From NCBI GenBank assembly GCA_047967505.1, contig CM106541.1: a stretch of 64,000 nucleotides of DNA; one strand, given 5' to 3'. This stretch comes from Dipteris shenzhenensis. Lineage: Eukaryota; Polypodiophyta; Polypodiopsida; Gleicheniales. Position 1 is the stretch's first letter, and each line of letters starts with the position of its first letter. Of the stretch, positions 12,047 through 23,542 are shown in pieces. Position numbers and translations under genes: made by a program. Under the pieces are notes generated by a model, which was not told where the DNA came from, searched no databases, and saw only the letters and a program-made list of their open reading frames with translations.

Positions 12047-12411
12047 TTGTTTATTAATTTGACTCTATACTTAAGGGTGTATTGAGAGTGCTCTCAACGG
12101 AAGCAAGAACGGAAGAAGGGGAGAGAGAGACAGAGAGCCACACAAGTTTTGGTGGGTGCAGAACCACCCTAATCTTCTTTTTCATTCATTTATATATGTG
12201 TTTGAGTATTGTACATTACCGGGGTTAAGGCACAGTGACCTTTAACCCCCACAACCTCCCACTTAAAGGACAATGTGTCTTTAAGGGAGAATAACTAGTG
12301 AGCATACTATCCAATGCCCATCAATATACGACAATACTCAAACCGCTGACTAGGTAGACTCTTCATCAACACATCTGCAGGGTTATCATCTGTATGAACT
12401 TTCTTAATAGC
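12037..12411 (-). mobile_element. Ty1/copia 3' remnant: end of RNase H plus LTR
   Basis: On the minus strand, VHTDDNPADVL and SLPSQRFEYCR (12,307-12,395) match the C-terminal end of copia polyproteins, which usually read as His-Thr-Asp-Asn-Pro-Ala-Asp near the RNase H end. A purine-rich AAGTGGGAGGT tract follows, then a sequence starting TGTGGGGG (position 12,253 downward) that is a likely LTR with a TATATAAAT box near 12,190. The LTR end near 12,037 is uncertain. The remnant is joined directly to the tnp2 sequence of element H1 at 12,411/12,412, inside a shared AAGAAAG. No 5' part of the element was found. Confidence 0.75.
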
Positions 12412-12631
12412 CATAGAGGGTGGAAGATTATAATTCACCAATATCACTAGCCATACACTGTAAGTGGTGCTTTTGAGACCAAATGGGTTCACACCGTCCA
12501 TACCCAATCCAAGTCTCAAGCTCCTAGGTTCTTCCTTGAAGCTTGGCCATGTGTCTTCAATATGCTTCCACGCAGGAGAGTCCATGGGAGTTCTCCACTT
12601 GCCATCGATTGATCGATGGGAGGAATGCCAT
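12412..12631 (-). pseudogene. H1 tnp2 gene, portion beyond the E1 insertion
   Basis: This continues the H1 tnp2 reading from 33,383 across the inserted E1. The minus strand encodes DSPAWKHIEDTWPSF, LRLGLGMDGVNPFGL and VNYNLPPSMAIKK. These match the central Transposase_21 (tnp2) region, where DG-NPFG and YNLPP are conserved. The reading stops being tnp2 at 12,412, where copia sequence follows the Ile-Lys-Lys codons. The sister at 46.7-46.95 kb continues normally with GHVMLSLLIPGKYK. Confidence 0.85.
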
Positions 12632-12746
12632 CACTACAAGGCATAGGCCATTTTCCAACGGAAATACCGACGCTTTTTACATTAAATTTTTTTTTTTTCA
12701 CGGGTGCAAACGTCGCTATAAGTGTCGCTAAAAGCGTCAAAAAAGG

Positions 12747-12870
12747 ACCGTCGCTATATAGCGACACTGGCAAACGTCGCTATATAGCGACGATGCAAAA
12801 GTCGCTATATAGCGACACTGTTAATCGTCGCTATATAGCGACACTGGTAAACGTCGCTATATAGTGACGA
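12747..12870. repeat. E1 left subterminal palindrome cluster
   Basis: Five copies of GTCGCTATATAGCGAC (the last altered) are spaced by short linkers. CACTA transposases bind short subterminal repeats, so these are likely transposase-binding sites. The same motif marks the other three element ends and both tnp2 promoters. Confidence 0.85.
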
Positions 12871-12892
12871 TTAATGGAAGTAAAAAAAAAAA

Positions 12893-12945
12893 GTTAGTGG
12901 GGCTAAATAGGGCTTCCTTTTAGCCATGTTTAGCCCCACTAATCC
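12893..12945. repeat. E1 copy of conserved hairpin
   Basis: GTTAGTGGGGCTAAA and TTTAGCCCCACTAA form the arms of a hairpin bordered by A and T runs. The equivalent in E2 at 29,070-29,122 is a perfect 22-bp stem. It lies between the Transposase_24-type gene's 3' end and the subterminal repeats. It could be a transcript-end structure or a small-RNA source. Confidence 0.75.
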
Positions 12946-13154
12946 TTTTTTTTTTTTAAATTACAAAAGAAAGTTTTTTATAACAAAATTTCCCTTGCTT
13001 GCAGGGTGATACAAAATTGTTCTTGTGAAATGATGAGTAACAAATGCATATACATGTCGGACATACACAACAGTGTTTGTAACAAAATTACCATGTCGAA
13101 AGGGCGATATAAAATTGCTCAAACGAGCGGATATACAAAATGCTACTACCACTA

Positions 13155-14715
13155 CTACTCATCCGAATCTGAATCATCTTCGTCTTGTTGGCATGTTCCT
13201 TGGTCCTCGACACCTGCGTCTTCTCCCTCATCCTCGCCACCTGCGTCCGATCCTTGGCCTTGTTGATCGCTCGCCTCTGATGATGGAACGCTTGAGCTTT
13301 GATCCTAAGAGTGAACCATATAAATCGAAAATTAGATTGGAACTTAAATTAAAAAGTGAGATTACAAGTAGGAGTAAACTTATACCGTGCGAGCAGCCAT
13401 CTCAGCCCAATCGACCGTCGCTCCCATTGCCTCTTGCTCAATGAACCATGTCTTTGTTCCTATCTGAAATGTGCGTCGTGTCTCTGCATCTGTAGGAAGA
13501 TGACCCATCGCAGCTTGCTGTGGATCCAATTTACGAGAGTTAGAGTTAGCTAAAGTGCATGTAATATGTAAGTAAAACAAATAGAACAATACATTAAATG
13601 AGAAGAAGTAGACTTACCACGGTTGCCTCGAACGCATACCGTCTGCCTGCACCAAAGTGCGAAGTACCTACGACGTCCAGCTATCTCTTCGCAGCCCTCC
13701 TCTGACCCTCGAACATTTCGGGATGGTCCCTATGTTGCTTCTTGAAGTACTTTCAATCAGCTTTGTCTGCCTAGCTAGGTTTAGCCAACCCCTTTGTAAT
13801 GGAAGTACGCAAGGTTGATCTACGATGCTTCAGGACCAAACCCATGCGCTCTCGCATATAATCGTCATTAAACTCCATATTTGGCGGATTAGGGTATCTT
13901 TGTTTTAACTCATCGATCACCGCCTGCTTCTTTTGGGCATCTTGATACCGCCAATCGGTATTTATGCCGCTCTTGAAGTGATGACTCATCAACCTCCTCA
14001 TGGCGGCCATCACTACTTTGCCCTTTTTATCTTCTATTATCTCTCCGACAGATGTGATTTGATAGGAGAGATCCCCTGATGAGTAAGGGGGACTGACGGT
14101 AGCAGAGTCTGAAGGAGTGGAAGCTGCGTGAGCGCTTCCGGAGCGAGGAGTAGCAGTGGGAGTAGGAGAGGGAAAGGGACCTGACTGATACTGTGTCTCC
14201 GAACCAAGTGGAGACCTAAAGGAGCGTGAGTCTGATGACTCGTCTACATCTCTCGAGTCAGCACAACATGAGCCGCCCATCCTACTCTTCCTTCCCTTGC
14301 GAGAGGCATGCGCAGGTGATGATCCCCCGGTCAAAGGGGCGCGAGGGGATGGCTGGGCAGTACGTCCACCTGTCAGTGTAGGGGAAGGAATTGCTGAGGT
14401 CCTATGAGAGAGCAGAGAGAAGAATCTCACTACCTCCTCATCACTCATTTGCGCTACAAACTCGTCGGGACTCCCGACAAAGCCATGCACGGCTAGCAAA
14501 GGAGTTCCCCGAGGGGTAGTCGCAGTGCTACGTGGAAGAGGAGTCGGACCAGGGGTAGTTGTAGTGCTAGGTCCGAGAGGAGTCGGACCAGGGGTAGTCC
14601 TCGGGGTAGTCGCTTGAGAGGAATCAAAGTCCTTTGGAGCATATAGATCGTGAGCTCTCCTCCTGCGAGGCTGTTCGTACTCGTCGGATGAGCAACGTGA
14701 TCCCATGTCTAACAT
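13155..14715 (-). pseudogene. E1 Transposase_24 (Ptta/En/Spm)-type gene, broken
   Basis: There are three exons on the minus strand: 14,715-13,618, 13,517-13,386 and 13,305-13,155, with GT/AG junctions also seen in E2. Exon 1 has a low-complexity Thr/Pro/Ser N-terminal half, then the conserved core GEIIEDKKGK, MAAMRRLMSHHFKSG, DWRYQ and RYPNPPN, followed by SHFGAG. Exon 2 carries RIGTK-like and WFIEQEAMGA sequence. Exon 3 is acidic (Asp/Ser). Stops at 13,773 (TAG), 13,755 (TGA) and 13,683 (TAG) fall at codons that are TGG in E2. In CACTA elements this second protein class is thought to assist transposition, possibly as a DNA-binding factor. It is divergent from tnp2, and the two share the central region. 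Confidence 0.88.
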
Positions 14716-14879
14716 AGACACAAACACAAAAACAGAAAACAAAAAAACAAACATAAGCATAAGCATAGGCATAGGCATAGGCAAGAAGAAAGAAGAGGGA
14801 AAGGAAAGAAGAGGAAAAGGAAAGAGGGAAAGAAGAGAAGGGGGAAATGAGAGAAGGGGGAAATAGAGAATGAGCTTAT

Positions 14880-16345
14880 GCAGAAATAGAGAATGAGAGA
14901 AGCGTAAGCTTCTCTCATTCTCTATTTTCACATAAGCTCATGCATAAGCATAAGCTTATGCGAAAACTTAAGCATAAGCTCCTGCTCATGCGGAAACTTA
15001 AGCATAAGCTCATGCTCATGCAAGAGCATAAGCTCATGCTTATGCTCATGCGGAAATAGAGAAGAAGCTTATGTGGAAATAGAGAATGAGTTTCCGCATA
15101 AGCTTCTCTCATTCTCTATTTTCGCATAAGCTCATGCATAAGCATGAGCTTATGCGGAAACTTAAGCATAAGCTCATGCTCATGCATGAGCATAAGCATG
15201 AGCTTATGCTTATGCTCATGCGGAAATAGAGAAGGAGCTTATGCGGAAATAGAGAATGAGTTTCCTCATAAGCTTCTCTAATTCTCTATTTCTGCATAAG
15301 CTCATGCATAAGCATAAGCTTATGTGGAAACTTAAGCATAAGCTCATGCTTATGCTCATGCAGAAATAGAGAAGGAGCTTATGCGGAAATAGAGAATGAG
15401 TTTCCGCATAAGCTTCTCTCATTCTCTATTTCCGCATAAACTCATGCATAAGCATGAGCTTATGCGGAAACTTAAGCATAAGCTCATGCTCATGCATGAG
15501 CATAAGCATGAGCTTATGCTCATGCGGAAATAGAGAAGGAGCTTATGCGGAAATAGAGAATGAGTTTCTGCATAAGCTTCTCTCATTCTCTATTTCCTCA
15601 TAAGCTCATGCATAAGCATAAGCTTATGTGGAAACTTAAGCATAAGCTCATGCTCATGCATGAGCATAAGCATGAGCTTATGCTTATGCTTATGCTTAAG
15701 CATAAGCTCATGCTTATGCTCATGCGAAAATAGAGAGGGAGCTTATGCGGAAATAGAGAATGACTTTCCGCATAAGCTTCTCTCATTCTCTATTTCCGCA
15801 TAAGCTCATGCATAAGCATGAGCTTATGAGGAAACTTAAGCATAAGCTCATGCTCATGCATGAGCATAAGCATAAGCTTATGCAGAAACTTAAGCATAAG
15901 CTCATGCTCATGCATGAGCATAAGCATGAGCTTATGCTCATGCGGAAATAGAGAATGGAGCTTATGCGGAAATAGAGAATGAGTTTCTGCATAAGCTTCT
16001 CTCATTCTCTATTTCCGCATAAGCTCATGCATAAGCTCATGCGGAAATAGAGAATGGAGCTTATGCGAAAATAGAGAATGAGAGAAGCATAAGCATGAGC
16101 TTATGCTTCTCTCATTCTCTATTTCCACATAAGCTCATGCATAAGCATAAGCTCATGCATAAATAAATAGAGAATGAGCTTATGCATAAGCTTATGTTGA
16201 AATAGAGAAATAAAGAAGGGGGAAACTTAAGCATAAGCTCATGCTCATGCATGAGCATAAGCAGGAGCTTATGCTTATGCTTAAGCATTAGCATAAGCAT
16301 AAGCTCATGCTTATGCTCATACATGAGCATGAGCTTATGCGAATG
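14880..16345. repeat. E1 palindromic minisatellite between divergent genes
   Basis: The array is built from AAGCATAAGCTCATGC, CATGAGCATAAGCATGAGC and GAATGAGAGAAGC-type words and their reverse complements (for example GCTTCTCTCATTCTCTATTT). Units are therefore palindromic or occur in alternating orientation. It spans about 1.46 kb; the E2 equivalent is about twice as long. Long open frames in it (Leu-Met-Leu-Met-His, His-Lys-Leu-Met) are by-products of the repeat. Confidence 0.9.
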
Positions 16346-17282
16346 AGAGAAGGGGGAAATAGAGAAGGGGGAATGAGAGAAGGGGGAATGAGAGAAGCAT
16401 AAGCATAAGAGAATAAGAGGGAAAGGAAATAGAGAATAAGAGGGAAAGGAAAGAGAGAATAAGAGGGAAAGGAAAGAGAGAAGGGAAAAGAGATGAGGGG
16501 GAAATAGAGAAGGGGGAAAGAGAGAATAACAGAAGAGCGAAAAAAGAGAAGGGGGAAAAAATAGAATAAGAGAAGGGGGAAGAAGGAAAGAGTGGGAGGG
16601 GAAGAGAGGGTTCCTACGCCCATCACTGCAGATAGCGCTTAAGGCACTAGCTGCAAGCCAATGCAAATAACAAAAATAATAAATGGAAAAAAGAGGAAGC
16701 ACTTACCTGAAATAGTATGTCTCGCTCGGTGTAGTGGACTGGCCCTACAAAAGAGAGAAAACAACCCATTTTTTCAAATAAGATGTTAGTGGAAGGAGGA
16801 GATTACAAAAGCAACTTCTTGAAGGGAGAAGATTGAGGAGACAAGGAAAGGAGGAGACTGAGGAGACAAGGAGAAAGAGAAGGAAGAGAAATATAGAAAA
16901 AAGAGGTGAGTTTTCTTTCTTTCTTGAAATCTCGTTTTTTTTTTCAATCCTTTCAAAACAAGTATGAAAACTAGTTTACAGGTTTAGCAATACAAGAAGA
17001 AACACTCACAAAACTAAAGCTAACAAACAAACAACCTACATTGTTGAAACAAACTCACCTCTTGAAGAACTTCCTTTCAAGAAACCAAAGAGGGAAAAGG
17101 ATAGAGAGGGAGTACAAGAGGTAGGAGAAGGGTGAGGAGTGGAAAATAGAGTGGGAGGTTGCCTGGAATAGGTGGGAGGTCGTCGAAAATAGGTGAGAGG
17201 AGATTTTGGGTTGCTTACTTGAAAGATTAGGGAATAGTATGAACAAAACGCCGCACATTTAGCGTTTTGGGTTTTAACCCAC
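16346..17282. promoter_or_regulatory. E1 central intergenic and upstream region
   Basis: A GA-rich block (16,340-16,600) is followed by a segment with TGTCTCGCTCGGTGTAGTGG (~16,718) and CT/GA-rich sequence up to the internal palindrome cluster. The matching E2 region at 23,020-23,900 is homologous in reverse. Since the two genes diverge from here, this is the likely shared upstream region. I see no certain TATA box. Confidence 0.55.
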
Positions 17283-17362
17283 AACGTCGCTATATAGCGA
17301 CACTTATTCGTCACTATATAGCAACGGAACAGAGGAAAGCGTCACTATATAGCGATGCTTAC
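17283..17362. promoter_or_regulatory. E1 internal palindrome cluster before tnp2 start
   Basis: Three copies of the GTCGCTATATAGCGAC-type motif, two altered, lie about 100 bp upstream of the tnp2 start at 17,463. This is the motif of the element ends, so the transposase could bind its own promoter. That is inference; such autoregulation is known for the TNPA protein of maize En/Spm. Confidence 0.75.
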
Positions 17363-17462
17363 TATCACTTTTTTGATGTGGCATCAAGAGAAGCTCAAAC
17401 ATGCTATTTTATAATTGTCAATATCTCCTCTTCATGCTTATGTTGTGATTTTATAAGTGTAG

Positions 17463-17943
17463 ATGGAAGGGACGAGTGGAAGCTCGTCCGATGATGTGCC
17501 AATGCCCGGGAGCACGAAGTGGCTTATGGAGAGGTTATACTATCATTGCACTCATTGCAAGCGAGAAGTACGACATCAACGTCGTATTATCATGTGCCAC
17601 TTGCGGATGTATGGGGAGGAGCCGGAACCAGTACCCCCCGTTGGTGTTGCACATGTTGATGGATCATCAGTAAGTCAAAGCTATTTAAGTTCGCAATCTT
17701 ACTGTATACCAGGAAATAAAAGATCTTATATTTACACGAATTCTTAAAACAGGTTGAGGAGGGTGACGAGGATACACATATACCTTCTCACTTTCAGCAA
17801 GACTATAGTCTCCCGCATGATGACGAGGGTATGGTCGACATGATGGATTCCATTTTTAGGGGCACTACATCCCACGTACACGTGATGTCAGAGTCTAAGG
17901 TCAAAATGCGAGAGTTGCAATCAACACAATTGTACGAGGGTGC
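17463..17943 (+). pseudogene. E1 tnp2 gene, 5' part before the E2 insertion
   Basis: Exon 1 (17,463-17,669) encodes MEGTSGSSSDD, then CTHCKREV and LRMYGEEPEPVPP. This is a short Cys-containing N-terminal module like the transposase-associated region of tnp2 proteins. After an intron with GTAAGT and an AG acceptor, exon 2 starts at 17,753 and runs through EGDEDTHIPSHFQQDYS, SHVHVMSESK and QLYEGA. It is cut at TAG (17,944-17,946) by E2 and resumes at 29,423. The E2 copy of this gene shows the exon uninterrupted around 22,150. Confidence 0.88.
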
Positions 17944-18036
17944 TAGCACTACTACACACGCATCCTATTGCGACGTTTACATACCGACGATTAGCGCCCG
18001 CTTAGCGTTAATCGTCGGTATAAAAATCGGGTGTCG

Positions 18037-18190
18037 TAAATTGTCGCTATATAGCGACTTTTAATAAACGTCGCTATATAGCGACATTAGTAAAAGTCGC
18101 TATATAGCGACGTTAGTAAAAGTCACTATATAGCGACTTTTAAAGGTAGCTATATAGCGACACTAAGACACTAAATTATAGCGACGTTTT
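18037..18190. repeat. E2 left subterminal palindrome cluster
   Basis: Five copies of the TCGCTATATAGCGA-type palindrome, two slightly altered, are separated by TTTTAATAAA- or TTAGTAAAA-like linkers. It sits 90-240 bp inside the left end of E2. Confidence 0.85.
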
Positions 18191-18361
18191 ACAGAGAGGT
18201 TTTTTTTTTTTTTTAGCCTTAAAATTTATTTTCTTCCAATGACAAAATTTTTTAAATTTTCATACATGTTTGAGCTCTAGAGAATTAAAAAATGAGAGCA
18301 TGTACATCAAGCCTTTGAAGCTCATATATTCATGTCCAAGTTTGAGATGAGAAAAATCAAA

Positions 18362-21300
18362 TTAAATAAGAGCATTTACATCAACTGTTTCATCTTGAGC
18401 CAAGTCTAAGGCGCCAAGCAAGTCTATCTCCAACTCTATACCGAGTTGATCTCCTATATCATCATCGTACTCTAGCATCGTACGTTCACCTAAAAGTATT
18501 TGATCATCTTCTTCAATTAAGCTTAAGTGTGGTGATCTCGGGGGGGTCACTCATCATATGTAACCCTATCACGTGAGTTCAACAGAAGGATATTTTTTAT
18601 TTCTAAAATTTACAGAAATAAATATACATAAGGGACTATTTAAAATAGTTTTGGGAAAAATTTACAGATTTGTATTAAAAAGGGATACATTTTATTAACA
18701 AAATCTTTTACAGATAAGGGATTTTAAATATAGGCCTTGAACGCACGTGATATAGAGGGTTTATACATAGTGACCCCCCCGAGGTGGTGATTGATCTTGA
18801 CGATTGTTGTCTTCCTCGTCAATATCGTGATCTCCATCCTCCTCCCGTGCGATGTCATTATGCGCATCTTCCTCTTGCCTCATATGGTGATCTACATCTT
18901 CTTCGCTAGATTCATCAATTGGATCCGGATTTGGTAGTGGCATCTCCATATCCACATCTCGATCTTCAAAAATCTGCTTACTTCGTGGTGCAACTTGGAT
19001 CACGTACCACCATCTTGGATCAGAACGATCCGGATGAAAAACCACCTATATTGAAGATGAAAAATCACGTGCCAAATGTCGTCAATTATATATATATCAA
19101 TGGACTTAAAAAACGAAAGCTTCGACTAATTAAATCATTAGTATGCACCTGTTCACAGTGCTCGGGAAGAACAAAAGTATCACTTTCATCGGTCCAATGT
19201 TTGGTGGAGTCTATTGCAAAGAGACCGCTACCATCTTTTCTCACAGTTGCATGGGGACCGTTGTAAGTAGTTCTAAACCATTTTACATCAAGAATGAAAA
19301 TAGTAAATCGTCTGAAATCAATTTCATAGATGTCGCGTATGGTTCCACAATAATCCAACTGTGAGGAGAGAAGATTGGTATCCGAAGCACTTGCTCGGCT
19401 ATCTTGTGTGAAGTTAGCCATGACTCCACAATCATACGTGACTCTCTTTGAATCGATGCGTTCTATGCGAAAATGTCGTCCATATGACCATAATGCACTG
19501 TACTTTTTGTACTGTAAAAGAGCATCATTAAAACAATGAAGATGCACCTATTTTATAGCATATATTGCCACAAATAATTACTTAATTACATCAAGAGATA
19601 AGAAACTTACATGCACCATACATCCAGATGATAACTCCCGCTCGCGCTCGTTTATTGTCTCTCCATCACGTTCGGCTTTACGTATAGCTAGTTGTAGCCA
19701 ATCAAGTGACATGTGAGTAGGGAGAAGAGCCAGATCTCGTGGATATGGTTGTGATCGCCTGTACATTACTCTGAATCTCGTCCTTGCATTTATTCTTTCT
19801 GCTTTGGCCACTTCATATCTCTCAATCCACTTCTGCATCTCAGGGCTATTGAGGATACAAAACTTATTGAATTTCTCCATTTGCTCTTCGCTCATCTTTC
19901 TTTCAATCCCTTTTCCTTGGGGGACCTCGCCAATGATGCGATCATCATCCTTGTTGTGCCAAGATTGCGGCATATCAGGATCCGTGGATGCAAGAAACTC
20001 TGTGATATATACTAATGACTCTTGCACAAGCCATCCCTCTGCCATGCTTGCTTCTGGTCTTGCTCTTTGTCTTACAAACCCCTTTAAAGTTTTCATAAAC
20101 CGCTCGAGAAAAAACATCCATCGATTATGAACGGTACCTGCTATAGCCACCTCATCAACTATGTGCACAAGCAAGTGGACTTGAGTTGTCATAATGCTTG
20201 AGGGAAAGTGCTTCTCAAGCAAGCATACGGCTTCGATGGATTCCACCCTAGCCTTCTCGATGCTCGATATAGAGATCTCTTTTTGAGATATCCACCTATT
20301 TCACATGTCCATGAAGAAAATACATAATGCGAATTGATAGTAAGCATACCTCACAATACCACAGATCTTGAATATAGCATTTCTAACATCTTCTTGTAAG
20401 CACCCTTTTATTGTAATTGGAAAGATGAACTATCAAAGCAACAATGAAATCATGTCAACAATATAACATAATAATAATTACGCTAATGCATCACTATTAT
20501 CGGTACACTAATTCTACTTAGAATACCTGTAAGACCTTGTGCCAATCATGGGACTTGAGGCCACTAAGCTTATTGTCCTTTGAAAATGCTCCTTTCAAGC
20601 AACGCATGTACCCTGTCGGTGTTTGAAAAGAGGCAATGTCTGCCTTGATCGCTGCCTCCTCCCTCGTAGAGAGGATCCACGTTGCTTTCGGGAGGACAAC
20701 TTTTCCTGAAGCATGCACTTGGGGCCACAAACGAGACATCCTATTCATAGCACGCAAGTCTTCTCGCACTCCTCTCGAGTCCTTGGAACCAACCAAGTGT
20801 GCCCAAATGGTAGCCCCCACATTCTTAAAGATATGCATGGGATCCAAGAGATGATTGATTTGTAACTGACCCCAATAAGGAAGCTCGTGAAAGATCGATA
20901 GCCTCTTCATACCAGGAGGAGGTTCCTCTCCATTCTCCCTCCAAGCTTGAATCCAATCACTTTCTTTCAAATATGATGGTGGTGGATCAAGCTGACCTCC
21001 ACGTGCGAGATGGTCGAGCGGAAGGTATCGAGCATGACCTTCATAAACATTTTTCCTCATGTGTTTGGAGTAGCATGCAAGCGACTTCAGAGCGGGTCCA
21101 CAAACAGGACAAGCATGGTACCCACTTGTAACAAGCCCTGCACGCGTGCATGAATATGTTAGTACAAGACATGCGTGCAAAAGAGAGTAAAAAAAGCATA
21201 ATCCCTCATTGTACATGTAAAGACATAACCACGTACCTGCGCACTCTCCATATCCTGGGTAGTCATGCATGGTCCACATCAAGATACCCCTGACGGAAAT

Positions 21301-22633
21301 ATCATTGGTATGCCTAGGAGCTCTGGAAATATCAAAGACCTGCACTCCTCTCCATAATATCTGTAACTCCTCTATCAAAGGTGCCATGTACACGTCCATG
21401 TTTCTTGCCTTGTACTTTCCTGGCACAAGTAGTGCAAGCATGAGGTGTCCCTTTTTTATTGTTAGCCATGGTGGGATATTGTAATTCACCACGACTATGG
21501 GCCATGTCGACCAAGATGTCGAGCGTAACCCGAAAGGATTCAGCCGTCCATGGCTAGCCCAAGATGTAAGTTGCGTGGCTCTCTCGCAAAGTCCGGCCCT
21601 TGATTATGTATGTGCTTCCAAGCCGCACAATCTGCGGGAATCCTCAATGTGTGATCAGTGGACCGATGAGATGCATGCCATGTCATCAACTCCGCTATGG
21701 ATTTGCATCGAAACATGTGTTGTATTCTTGCAATGATGGGAAAGTGTCTTAAGACCTTTACTGGTATCCTCTCACCCTGCAAGTCATCTCTATATCGTTG
21801 TTCCCCACACTTTGGACAACTAGCCAAATCTCCATGCTCACGACGAAAGAGAATACAATCATTACGGCAAGCATGGATGGTATCATAATCCATACCCACC
21901 ATTGTTAGCATCTTTTTCGCTTCATCTCTTGATGCGGGCATGGTATTTGGTGCAGGCAACATCTTTTGGAGCAACCTATGACAAAGACACTATCCAAATG
22001 ATGATTCTCAAAACAAACAATATCCAAATAATGAGTCAATCAAATTAATGCAAGGGCAAACCTCATTAAGGCCAAGACACTTGTATCCGACCACCCATAC
22101 TGTACTTGTAGATTCAAGATTGAGAGACAAGCACGTAGTTTAGACATCCTGGCACCCTCGTACAATTGTGTTGATTGCAACTCTCGCATTTTCACCTCAG
22201 ACTCTGACATCACGTGTACGTGGGTGTAGTGCCCCTAAAAATGGAATCCATCATGTCGACCATACCCTCGTCGTCATCTGGGAGACTATAGTCTTGTTGA
22301 AAGTGAGAAGGTATATGTGTACCCTCGTCACCCTCGTCATCCTGTCATAAGCTCATTTGTGTAAATAGAAGATCTTCTAATTCCGGGTATACAATAAGCT
22401 TGAGAACTTAAATAGCTTTGACTTACCGATGATCCATCAACATGTGCAACACCAACGGGGGGTACTGGTTCCGGCTCCTCCCCATACATCCGCAAGTAGC
22501 GCATGATAATACGATGTTGATGTCGTACTTCTCGCTTGCAATGAGTGCAATGACAATATAACCTCTCCGTAAGCCACTTCGTGCTCCCGGGCGTTGGCGC
22601 ATCATCGGATGAGCTTCCACTCGTCCCTTCCAT
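18362..22633 (-). pseudogene. E2 tnp2 transposase gene (Transposase_21-DUF4218-DUF4216), broken
   Basis: I read eight exons on the minus strand: 22,633-22,427; 22,341-22,062; 21,975-21,237; 21,137-20,527; 20,429-20,350; 20,295-19,611; 19,511-19,149; 19,045-18,362. Exon 3 has CRNDCILFRREHGDLASCPKC and DHTLRIP; exon 4 has GYHACPVCGP, LPYWGQLQINHLLDPMHIFK and GLKSHDWHKVLQ. Exon 6 is the DUF4218 region (FLERFMKTLKGFVRQRARPE, WLVQESLVYITEFL). Exon 7 is the DUF4216 region (GTIRDIYEIDF, DVKWFRTTYN, ESDTFVLPEHCEQV). Exon 8 is an acidic tail. A one-base deletion at about 21,541, after LHLGLAMDG, shifts the frame before NPFGL. A MITE splits exon 8. The protein would cut and join DNA at the element ends in the nucleus. 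No premature stop was noted in exons 4-7. Confidence 0.9.
18537..18783. mobile_element. hAT-like MITE, 247 bp, with 8-bp target duplication
   Basis: Its ends are CTCGGGGGGGTCACT and the exact inverse AGTGACCCCCCCGAG. The flanking 8-bp duplication GTGGTGAT is at 18,529-18,536 and 18,784-18,791. E1 shows the empty site at about 32,825-32,835, where one GTGGTGAT (in reverse) joins the same exon sequence. Inner terminal sequences (TATCACGTG...) are also partly inverted. Eight-base duplications are typical of hAT elements. It has no gene of its own. Confidence 0.92.
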
Positions 22634-22863
22634 CTACACTTATAAAACCAAAACATAAGCATGAAGAGGAGATGTACACAATTATGAGCATAGCATGTTT
22701 AATTTGAGCTTCTCTTGAGGCTATATAAAAAGAATGACATCGCTATATAGTAAGGATTGAAACAAAAAATCCTATATAGTAAGGCTATGTAGTAAGAGGA
22801 GATATTGACAATTATAGGCATAGCATGTTTGAGTCACAAGAGGCCTCATTAAAAAATAAACAG

Positions 22864-23005
22864 TAAGCGTCGCTATATAGCGACGCTCTGTTCCGTCACT
22901 ATATAGCGACGATTTTAATTGAAAGCGTCGCTATATAGCGACGCTTTCAATTAAAAACGTCGCTATATAGCGACGAATAAGCGTCGCTATATAGCGACGC
23001 TGTGG
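22864..23005. promoter_or_regulatory. E2 internal palindrome cluster and 44-bp perfect palindrome
   Basis: Five GTCGCTATATAGCGAC-type motifs lie about 230-370 bp upstream of the tnp2 start. The central motif is extended into a perfect 44-bp palindrome at 22,913-22,956, from TTTTAATTGAAAGC to its inverse. The E1 equivalent has only three motifs. It is a likely transposase-binding and promoter-control site. Confidence 0.8.
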
Positions 23006-23019
23006 GTTAAAACCCGAAA

Positions 23020-23542
23020 CGCCGAAACCCGTGGCGTTTTGCTCAAAGCTTTCCTAATCTCTCAAGTAAGCTCTCCAAAATCTCCTCCCACCTATTTTCA
23101 CTGACCTCCCATCTATTCCAAGCAACCTCCTACCCTATTTCCCACTCCTCACCCTCCTCCTACCTCTTGTGCACCCTCTCTCTCCTTTTTCCCTCTTTGG
23201 TTTCCAGAAAGAAAGTTCTTCAAAAGGTGAGTTTCTTTCAACAATGTAGGTTGTTTGTTTGTTAGCTTTGGTTTTGTGAGTGTTTCTACTTGTATTGCTA
23301 AAGTTTTAAACTAGTTTTCATGCTTGATTAGAAAGGATTCAAACAAAAAACGAAATTTCAAGAAAGAAAGAAAGAAACTCACCTCTTCTTCCTGTATTTC
23401 TCTTCCTTCTCTTCCTTCTCTTCTCCTCAATCTCCTCCTTTCCTTGTCTCCTCAATCTTCTCTTTCCTTGTCTCCTTTCAAGAAGTTGCTTTTGTGATCT
23501 CCTCTTTCCACTAACATCTTATTTGAAAAAATGGGTTGTTTT
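23020..23542. promoter_or_regulatory. E2 central upstream region
   Basis: Homologous in reverse to 16,750-17,270 of E1. It is CT-rich with GAAAGAAAGAAAG and CTTCTC stretches, and lies between the two diverging genes. No confident TATA box was identified. Confidence 0.5.

Noticed and set aside
12747-12870. CRISPR-like array of regularly spaced palindromes
   Set aside because: Repeats are 16 bp with tiny, non-unique linkers in a plant transposon's subterminal region; there are no cas genes.
14709-16702. Several open frames in the E1 palindromic array, also 23,678-27,016 in E2
   Set aside because: Translations are Leu-Met-His-Lys or Ser-Leu-Cys repeats from the minisatellite and are not conserved as proteins.
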